NCBI GenBank assembly: GCA_005880605.1
Contig: VBIS01000082.1
Span: 1-29,807, forward strand
From: Chloroflexota bacterium
GTDB lineage: Bacteria > Chloroflexota > Dormibacteria > CF-121
DNA: 29,807 nucleotides
Reading direction: 5' to 3'
Under the pieces are notes generated by a model. It made no database searches and was not told the origin of the DNA. It saw only the letters and a list, made by a program, of their open reading frames with translations. The position numbers were made by a program, and so were the translations under genes. Positions 24,584 through 29,807 of the stretch are shown piece by piece; position 1 is the stretch's first letter; each line of letters starts with the position of its first letter.

Positions 24584-26101
24584 ATGAGCCAGACGATGAC
24601 CAGCGAGCGCGGCCAAAAAACTGAGGCCAAGACCTACAAGAACTACATCGGCGGTCACTGGGTGGAGTCGAAGAGCGGCCGGACCTTCACCTCGACGAAT
24701 CCCGCGCACAAGGACCAGGTCCTGGGCGTGATGCAAGCGTCGAACGCTGACGACGTGAATGCCGCCATCGAGGCGGCTCAAAAAGCCGCCACCGGGTGGC
24801 GACATACGCCGGCCCCGGCGCGGGGCGAGATCATCCTCAAGGCCGCCCTGCTCCTCGAGGCGCGCAAAGCGGAGTTGGCGAGGCTGATGACCCAGGAGAT
24901 GGGCAAGGTGCTCAAAGAGGCCGGCGGCGACGTCCAGGAAGCGATCGACATGGGCAAATATGCAGCCGGACTCGGCCGGCATCCGCACGGCGAGACGGTG
25001 CCCTCCGAGCTGAGGAGCAAGTGGGCGATGACGGTCCGGGTGCCGCTCGGCGTGGTCGCCTGCATCACGCCCTGGAACTTTCCGATGGCCATTCCATCCT
25101 GGAAGATCTTCCCGGCGCTGATGGCGGGCAATGCGGTGGTGTTCAAGCCGGCATCCGACACGCCCATCATCGCCACCAAGCTGGTCGAGATCCTGGAAGA
25201 GGCCGGGTTGCCCGGCGGCGTGCTCAATCTCGTGACCGGCAGCGGCAAGGACGTGGGCGACGTCCTCGTCAAGGATGCGCGGATCCAGGGCATCTCGTTC
25301 ACCGGCTCGACCGACGCCGGCCGGCACATCGCCGAGATCGCCGGCCGCAACCTGAAGCGGCTCGGTCTCGAGCTCGGTGGCAAGAACGCGATCGTGGTGC
25401 TCGATGATGCCGACCTGCCGCTGGCCGTTGACGGCGCGCTCTGGGCGGCCTTCGGAACCTCGGGCCAGCGTTGCACCGCCGCCTCGCGGCTGATCGTCGA
25501 CCGCAAGGTCGCGGCCGATTTCGTCGACCTGCTCCAGGAGCGGGCCGCGAAAATGAAGGTTGGAGACGGGTTGCAGGCGGACACCGTCATGGGCCCTGTG
25601 ATCAACGAAGCGGCGCTCAAGAAGGTTCACGAGTACACCGAGATCGGCAAGAAGGAACATGCCCGATTGGTGCACGGCGGCGACTTCGCGGGCAGCGAGG
25701 GCTGGTTCTACCGGCCGACGATTTTCGCCGACGGCAAGAAGGACATGCGCATGGCGCAGGAGGAGATCTTCGGTCCGTCGACGCTGGTGCTGCCGGTGAG
25801 CACCCTCGAGGAGGCGCTCGAGGTCGCCAACTCGACGCAGTACGGACTCTCGATGTCGATCTACACCAACGACCTGCGCAAGGCCTTTCACGCGATGGAC
25901 GAGATGCAGTCCGGCATCGTCTACGTCAACGCGCCCACCATCGGCGCCGAGATCCAGCTGCCCTTCGGCGGTGTGAAGAACACGGGCAACGGGCATCGCG
26001 AGGCCGGCACTGTGGCGCTCGACGAGTTCACCGAATGGAAGACGATCTACGTCGACTACAGCGGCCGGCTGCAGCGCGCCCAGATCGATACAGGGGAATA
26101 G
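24584..26101 (+). CDS. NAD(P)-dependent aldehyde dehydrogenase (succinate-semialdehyde type)
   Basis: A 505-residue aldehyde dehydrogenase oxidising an aldehyde to the acid with NAD(P)+. Motifs: ACITPWNFPMAIPSWK (cofactor site), FTGSTDAGR, the general-base Glu in LELGGKNA, the nucleophile Cys in GTSGQRCTAASR, EEIFGPSTLVLPV and LPFGGVKNTGNGHREAG. It appears complete. ATG 24584 lies within the stop of the ancestral aminotransferase frame and has AGGAGG 8 bases before it. Next to a GABA aminotransferase-like gene, succinate semialdehyde is the most likely substrate; 4-guanidinobutyraldehyde or an amino-aldehyde is an alternative given the ureohydrolase downstream. Confidence 0.92.
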   Translation: MSQTMTSERGQKTEAKTYKNYIGGHWVESKSGRTFTSTNPAHKDQVLGVMQASNADDVNAAIEAAQKAATGWRHTPAPARGEIILKAALLLEARKAELARLMTQEMGKVLKEAGGDVQEAIDMGKYAAGLGRHPHGETVPSELRSKWAMTVRVPLGVVACITPWNFPMAIPSWKIFPALMAGNAVVFKPASDTPIIATKLVEILEEAGLPGGVLNLVTGSGKDVGDVLVKDARIQGISFTGSTDAGRHIAEIAGRNLKRLGLELGGKNAIVVLDDADLPLAVDGALWAAFGTSGQRCTAASRLIVDRKVAADFVDLLQERAAKMKVGDGLQADTVMGPVINEAALKKVHEYTEIGKKEHARLVHGGDFAGSEGWFYRPTIFADGKKDMRMAQEEIFGPSTLVLPVSTLEEALEVANSTQYGLSMSIYTNDLRKAFHAMDEMQSGIVYVNAPTIGAEIQLPFGGVKNTGNGHREAGTVALDEFTEWKTIYVDYSGRLQRAQIDTGE

Positions 26102-26103
26102 CA

Positions 26104-26928
26104 ACGGCGGTCACCGCCCAGAGCATCCAGTTCATCGATGTCGGGCAGCGGAGGGTCCGGTACCTCGACCAGGGATCGGGCCACCCGCTGCTTTTGTGTC
26201 ACGGCTTCATCGGGTCGCTTGAGAACTTCCACACCTGGGCCCCGGCGTTCGGCGAGCATCGCCGAGTCTTGATCCCCGATCTTCCGGGCTGCGGCGAAAC
26301 GGCCGCCGGCGAGCCGCCGTTCACGGTGGCGTCGCACGCGGATTTCCTCCACGCCTTTGTCGAACGCCTCGGACTCGGGGGCCACGATGTCGGTGGCATC
26401 TGCCTGGGGGCGACCGTCGCCCTCGAGTATGCGTCGCGCTTCCAGGACCGGATCGCGCGGCTGGTGTTGCACACGCCGATCTACTCGCCCCAGACATTGC
26501 GGCCGGCCTTCAAGCGGCAGGTTGCGGCCTTTACCGCCGGCCCGATCTTCTGGAGCGTCGACCGGCTGCGCCGCAATCGCACCGTGTCAGATCTCTACAA
26601 GCGATTCCTGGTTGAAGGTCCGGGCGTCGATCCCTACGATGCGCAGGTGAATTTCGACAACCAGCAGCGGGCCGACGGGGGCGCCGCCCGCCAGTGGTTG
26701 CGCGACGGGATCACGCGCGACTATCGCGCGTTCCTCCAGGGATGGCGCAAGCCGGCGCTCGTGGTGGTGGCCGCCGATGATCGCACCGTCGATGTCAATG
26801 CCATCCGCAACCTGCGCGATTTGATGCCGCAAGCGGAGATCCGAGTCATCGCATCGGCCGGGCACGGATGGACCCCGGCCTTGATCGCGGCACAGGTCGA
26901 GGCCATTTCCACGTTTCTCAAGACGTGA
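26104..26928 (+). CDS. Alpha/beta-hydrolase with Cys at the nucleophile elbow, no canonical start
   Basis: About 274 residues of alpha/beta-hydrolase fold: LLLCHGFIGSLENFHTW (oxyanion loop), VLIPDLPGCGET, the nucleophile elbow HDVGGICLGATVALEYA, the acid region VVAADDRTVD and the His in ASAGHGW. The elbow is G-I-C-L-G, so the nucleophile would be Cys, as in dienelactone hydrolases, rather than Ser. No ATG, GTG or TTG lies in frame between the preceding gene's stop (TAG 26099-26101) and the start of the homology. ACG 26104, seven bases after AGGGG, is the best-placed near-cognate start, hence the coordinate used. Its TGA overlaps the GTG of the ureohydrolase gene. The substrate is unknown. Confidence 0.75.
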   Translation, partial: TAVTAQSIQFIDVGQRRVRYLDQGSGHPLLLCHGFIGSLENFHTWAPAFGEHRRVLIPDLPGCGETAAGEPPFTVASHADFLHAFVERLGLGGHDVGGICLGATVALEYASRFQDRIARLVLHTPIYSPQTLRPAFKRQVAAFTAGPIFWSVDRLRRNRTVSDLYKRFLVEGPGVDPYDAQVNFDNQQRADGGAARQWLRDGITRDYRAFLQGWRKPALVVVAADDRTVDVNAIRNLRDLMPQAEIRVIASAGHGWTPALIAAQVEAISTFLKT

Positions 26929-27752
26929 GCGAGCACCACTTCAATACCGCCGGGCTGAAACCATGGGGCGGGCTCCAACCGCCGCCAGCCGGCTCTGCAC
27001 CTGACGTCCGCATCCTCGGCGTGCCAATGGACCGGGGGTCGTTCTACCGGCCGGGTGCCGCGAAGGCGCCCGCGGAGCTGCGAAAGCTTTCCGCCATCTT
27101 CGCACCGGTCAGCGAACAAGCCGAGCTCTTCGACACGGTCACCGTTCAGGACGATGGTGACCTGACCCTGGTCGACGGCGATATGGGCGCAAATGTCGAC
27201 GCCGTCGCCGCCGAAATCGAAAAGACGCCCGCCGGCACCCTGCCGATCGTGCTGGGTGGCGACCACACGACGGCGAGTCCGACGCTGATCGCGCAACAGC
27301 GCCGGCTCAACGGACGGATGAGCATCCTCTACATCGACGCGCACCCGGACCTGAATGATTCCTCTCGCCATAGCCGGTGGTCGAACGGCTGCGCCTTGCG
27401 GCGAGGCCTCGAGCTCGGACAGATCGATCCCAGGAAAGTCACATTGCTGGGATGCCGGGACTACGACTGGGAAGAGGTGCAGTTCATTCGAAAGATGGGG
27501 GTCACGCTGGTCCCCGCCGCCACCGCCCATCGCTGGACCGGCAGTCAGCTCGCGGACGAGATCGGCTCGCGTATCGGCAGCGATGCGCTGCATATCTCGC
27601 TCGACATCGACTCCCTCGATCCATCGATGCTCGGCGGGCTCGATGTCGACGAAGTCGCGCCGCCGCTCGACCTCGGGTACGTCACCAGCCTGGCCGCGCT
27701 CAAGTTCATCTTCGAGTTCATCGGGATGGTGAAGCTCGGAACAACGGCCTGA
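26925..27752 (+). CDS. Arginase/agmatinase/guanidinobutyrase family ureohydrolase with internal deletion
   Basis: A 275-residue Mn-dependent ureohydrolase releasing urea from a guanidino compound. All six metal ligands are visible: H114 (LGGDH), D138, H140 and D142 (YIDAHPD), D227 and D229 (LDIDSLDP). Right after LDPSML the sequence jumps to GLDVDEVAPPLD. The normal intervening ~30 residues, including the PGTGTPEPGGL loop with the substrate-contacting Glu, are absent, and the frame is kept. GTG 26925 overlaps the hydrolase stop (GTGA). With a GABA aminotransferase-like and an aldehyde dehydrogenase in the same cluster, 4-guanidinobutyrate is an attractive substrate, but arginine or agmatine cannot be excluded. 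Activity is doubtful if the deletion is real. Confidence 0.85.
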   Translation: MSEHHFNTAGLKPWGGLQPPPAGSAPDVRILGVPMDRGSFYRPGAAKAPAELRKLSAIFAPVSEQAELFDTVTVQDDGDLTLVDGDMGANVDAVAAEIEKTPAGTLPIVLGGDHTTASPTLIAQQRRLNGRMSILYIDAHPDLNDSSRHSRWSNGCALRRGLELGQIDPRKVTLLGCRDYDWEEVQFIRKMGVTLVPAATAHRWTGSQLADEIGSRIGSDALHISLDIDSLDPSMLGGLDVDEVAPPLDLGYVTSLAALKFIFEFIGMVKLGTTA

Positions 27753-28875
27753 TGTAGCCATCGTCGGTGCCGGCGTGATGGGCTGCAGCCTGGCCTATCA
27801 CCTGGCCCGCGGCGGACGAAAGGTGGTTGTCATCGACCGGGGCAAGATCGGTCAGGGCGCGACCGCCGCCTGCGCCGGGGGCATTCGGGCCCAGTTCTCG
27901 ACCGAGGTCAACATTCGCATCGGGATGGAGGCGAAGCGCGTGCTCGCCAACTTTGTGGGGGAGACCGGCCAGAGCGCGGACTTTCGCCAGGTCGGATACC
28001 TCTTCTTACTGACGACCGACGAAGAGCGGCAGCGGTTCGCCGATAACGTTCGGCTCCAGCGCCGGCTCGGCCTAGAGGACGTGGTCGAGCTCGCGCCCGC
28101 GGAGGCGCGCGCCATGGTCCCCGGGCTTCGCACCGATGATCTCAGTGGCGCAACCTTTTGTCCGAGCGATGGGCTCGCCGGCCCGAACGAGGTGACCTAC
28201 GGTTATGCGAACGCGGCTCGACGGCTCGGCGCCGTCATTCTCGAGGACACGCCGCTCGACGGATTTCTGACCGCGGGTGGGTCCGTCCGCGGCATCAAGA
28301 CAGCTGCCAGTGAGATCGCCTGCGCCGACACCGTGATCTGCGCCGGCCCCTGGTCGGCGCCGGTGGGCGCCATGCTCGGCCTGACCCTGCCCATCGAGCC
28401 CTCGCGCCGCCAGGTATTTGTCTCGGAAGGCTTCGCTGGCATCGGTCGCCGGAGCCCGATGACGATCGACTTCCATACCTCGTTCTATTTCCACCCCGAA
28501 GGGGAGGGCGTGCTGTTCGGCATGAGCGACCCCGCCACGCCACCCGGCGACGACACATCCGTCGACTGGTCCTTTCTCGACCGCATCACCGCGGTTGCCG
28601 AGCGACGCTGGCCTCCGCTTCTCGACGCCCGCGTCAAGTCCGCCTGGGCCGGGCTTTACGAGAACACGCCGGATTTCCAGCCACTGATCGGTCCGCTTCA
28701 GCCGGGCCTCTGGATCGCGGCCGGCTTTTCCGGCCACGGGTTCATGATGGCGCCCGTGATCGGTCGCTGGCTGGCGAGTTGGATGACCGGCACTGCTCCG
28801 ACCGCCGACCTCGGCGCCTTTGCGCCCGATCGGTTTGCGACCGGCACCCTCCAGCCCGAGCGCAACGTGGTGTAA
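27751..28875 (+). CDS. FAD-dependent amine/glycine oxidoreductase (DAO family), start codon unclear
   Basis: About 374 residues of DAO/SoxB-type flavoenzyme that oxidises amino or imino groups. Native sequence begins DVAIVGAGVMGCSLAYHLARGG (partly shown; GxGxxG dinucleotide-binding motif), followed by VVVIDRGKIGQGATAACAGGI, a substrate domain, and the FAD-binding C-terminus FQPLIGPL...IAAGFSGHGFMMAP. No start codon precedes the Rossmann motif in this frame. ATG 27752, which overlaps the ureohydrolase stop as TGATG, is one base out of frame and followed at once by TAG. GTG 27775 is the first in-frame start but would cut off half of the FAD motif. A lost 4-base GATG repeat or one extra base would explain this. 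Last enzyme of the catabolic cluster. Confidence 0.82.
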   Translation, partial: DVAIVGAGVMGCSLAYHLARGGRKVVVIDRGKIGQGATAACAGGIRAQFSTEVNIRIGMEAKRVLANFVGETGQSADFRQVGYLFLLTTDEERQRFADNVRLQRRLGLEDVVELAPAEARAMVPGLRTDDLSGATFCPSDGLAGPNEVTYGYANAARRLGAVILEDTPLDGFLTAGGSVRGIKTAASEIACADTVICAGPWSAPVGAMLGLTLPIEPSRRQVFVSEGFAGIGRRSPMTIDFHTSFYFHPEGEGVLFGMSDPATPPGDDTSVDWSFLDRITAVAERRWPPLLDARVKSAWAGLYENTPDFQPLIGPLQPGLWIAAGFSGHGFMMAPVIGRWLASWMTGTAPTADLGAFAPDRFATGTLQPERNVV

Positions 28876-29747
28876 TGGGCGTCGCCTTGCGGCTCGTGGT
28901 CCTTCTCCTGGTTCTCGGCGGCGCCCTCAGTGCGTGCGACGCACCAGCTGTTGGGCTCGCCCTCTCACCGCCGGCGGCGGTCGTCGACGGCCACGAGATT
29001 TCGATGAAGACCTACCAGGCCCGTCTCGCGGTCAGCCGTCATCGCGATCCGTTCGCCGGGATCCCCGAGGCGATCCCGAGTCCCGCGCCGACGCAGCGCC
29101 TCGAGGACTTCACCATCGAGCAATTGGTGCGCGAAGAAATCGTGCGCCAGGAGGCCGAGAAGCGCCGCCTGCCCGTCAGTGACCAAGCGCTGAAGTCCCG
29201 GATCGATGCGTTGCGGGCTCGTGCCGGGGCCACCGCCTTCAGCGCCGCGCTGAGCCGCAACGGGTTCACCGACGACAGTTTCCGCGCCTACGAGCGCGCC
29301 TTGCTGACCGAGGTCGGATTGATACAGGCGATGGCCAGGGACCGCGCCGGCTCGGCTGCGCAGGAGCTGAAGTCGGGTCACCCCTTCGCCGCGGTCGCAG
29401 CGCGTTGGAGCGATGACACCGGAACCTTCTCGCGTGGCGGCGATACCGGCTGGCTCCGGCCCGAAGAGATTCCCGAGCCCGCGCTGGCGGCGGCCGTGCA
29501 ATCACTCGAAGCCGGGAGTGTGACCGGCATCATCAAGACCAATCGCGGCGACGTGATCGCCACGGTGCTGGAGCGACGCGCCGACCAGATCCATCTCGCG
29601 GTCATCCTCGTCCTCGCGCCAGCCGTCGACCAGTTCGGCCCCATCGGCACACCGACCTGGTTCACCAGGTTCATCGACGACCGCGAGGCGGCCCTGCGCC
29701 GCGCTGGTCGGATCGATATCAAGGTCGCCCGCCATGCCGGCGGATGA
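28875..29747 (+). CDS. SurA/PpiC-like peptidyl-prolyl isomerase lipoprotein
   Basis: A 290-residue exported protein. Residues 1-21 are a lipoprotein signal with lipobox LSAC (Cys21). A SurA-N-like helical domain (~35-140: VDGHEISMKTYQARL, EDFTIEQLVREEIVRQEAEKR) leads to a parvulin-type segment (~155-235: FAAVAARWSDDTGTFSRGGDTGWLRPEEI, GSVTGIIKTNRGDVIATVLERR; both partly shown). The usual RHIL-type first strand of the parvulin domain is not evident before AAQELKSGHPF, so the isomerase domain may be degenerate or shortened in frame. The role is probably as a surface foldase like PrsA. Its ATG shares the last base of the oxidoreductase stop (TAATG). Confidence 0.75.
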   Translation: MGVALRLVVLLLVLGGALSACDAPAVGLALSPPAAVVDGHEISMKTYQARLAVSRHRDPFAGIPEAIPSPAPTQRLEDFTIEQLVREEIVRQEAEKRRLPVSDQALKSRIDALRARAGATAFSAALSRNGFTDDSFRAYERALLTEVGLIQAMARDRAGSAAQELKSGHPFAAVAARWSDDTGTFSRGGDTGWLRPEEIPEPALAAAVQSLEAGSVTGIIKTNRGDVIATVLERRADQIHLAVILVLAPAVDQFGPIGTPTWFTRFIDDREAALRRAGRIDIKVARHAGG

Positions 29748-29807
29748 GGGCGAACGCTGGCGCGTCTTTCTTGCGATTGAGATTCCGGACGCCGTCCGCG
29801 AGGCGCT
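29734..29807 (+). CDS. thpR: RNA 2',3'-cyclic phosphodiesterase, N-terminus only
   Basis: ATG 29734, overlapping the end of the preceding gene by 14 bases, opens a frame beginning MPADEGERWRVFLAIEIPD that runs off the window. The RVFLAIEIPDAVRE start is characteristic of ThpR/LigT 2H phosphoesterases. The two catalytic HxT/S motifs lie beyond the edge, so the call rests on the first 24 residues. Confidence 0.7.
   Translation, partial: MPADEGERWRVFLAIEIPDAVREA

Noticed and set aside
24569..26104. 511-codon frame antisense to the aldehyde dehydrogenase
   Set aside because: Shadow frame; the dehydrogenase on the other strand is complete with its catalytic residues.

Overview
The window is about 30 kb of GC-rich, densely coded bacterial chromosome. 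Genes are short-spaced, many start/stop pairs overlap as ATGA or GTGA, GTG and TTG starts are common, and several -10-like hexamers lie only 6-7 nt before the start codon, which suggests leaderless transcripts. The coproporphyrin-dependent heme genes (hemQ/chdC, hemE, ferrochelatase), a class III cyclase with an actinobacterial-style sensor region and the lipoprotein signals point to a monoderm-like high-GC lineage such as Dormibacterota, Chloroflexota or Actinomycetota. This assignment is inference. No tRNA, rRNA, CRISPR array, IS element or prophage was seen.

Layout. 1-977: a helical protein of unknown function, possibly cut by the left edge. 985-5235 (minus): a MarR regulator, an RND exporter, a DoxX-like membrane protein and a 57-residue zinc-ribbon protein, with a MarR-type palindrome upstream. 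5363-7728: a GlsB/YeaQ membrane protein, a three-part cyclase and a LamG-like lipoprotein. 7775-8966: a family 4-like uracil-DNA glycosylase and a nucleoside-deoxyribosyltransferase-like protein. 9006-13569 (minus): an operon of DUF503, HEAT-repeat protein, DapA-like aldolase and HelY-like helicase. 13644-16257: an acyl-CoA ligase and a methyltransferase. 16244-16720 (minus): a damaged metallo-beta-lactamase-fold gene. 16816-21300: hemQ-hemE-cpfC plus a frameshifted ABC exporter. 21280-22299 (minus): a frameshifted ParA and a small partner. 22428-23144: an orphan multi-pass membrane protein. 23377-28875: a catabolic cluster of class III aminotransferase, aldehyde dehydrogenase, alpha/beta hydrolase, arginase/guanidinobutyrase-family ureohydrolase and FAD amine oxidoreductase, plausibly converting a guanidino or amino compound to GABA and on to succinate. 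It is followed by a PpiC/SurA-like lipoprotein and the start of thpR.

The strongest anomaly is that five genes between 16.3 and 27.7 kb each lack roughly 30-45 codons of conserved core at one point: MBL hydrolase, ABC exporter, ParA, aminotransferase and ureohydrolase. In four of them the reading frame changes, yet the correct C-terminus resumes in another frame. Two further genes there lack a usable start codon. Fifteen or so genes in the first 16 kb show nothing like this. Either a real deletion process or a systematic assembly fault is responsible. The second notable structure is a dispersed GC-rich hairpin repeat in four copies, all in one orientation. One copy has been absorbed into the end of the ferrochelatase gene and supplies the ribosome binding site of the next gene.
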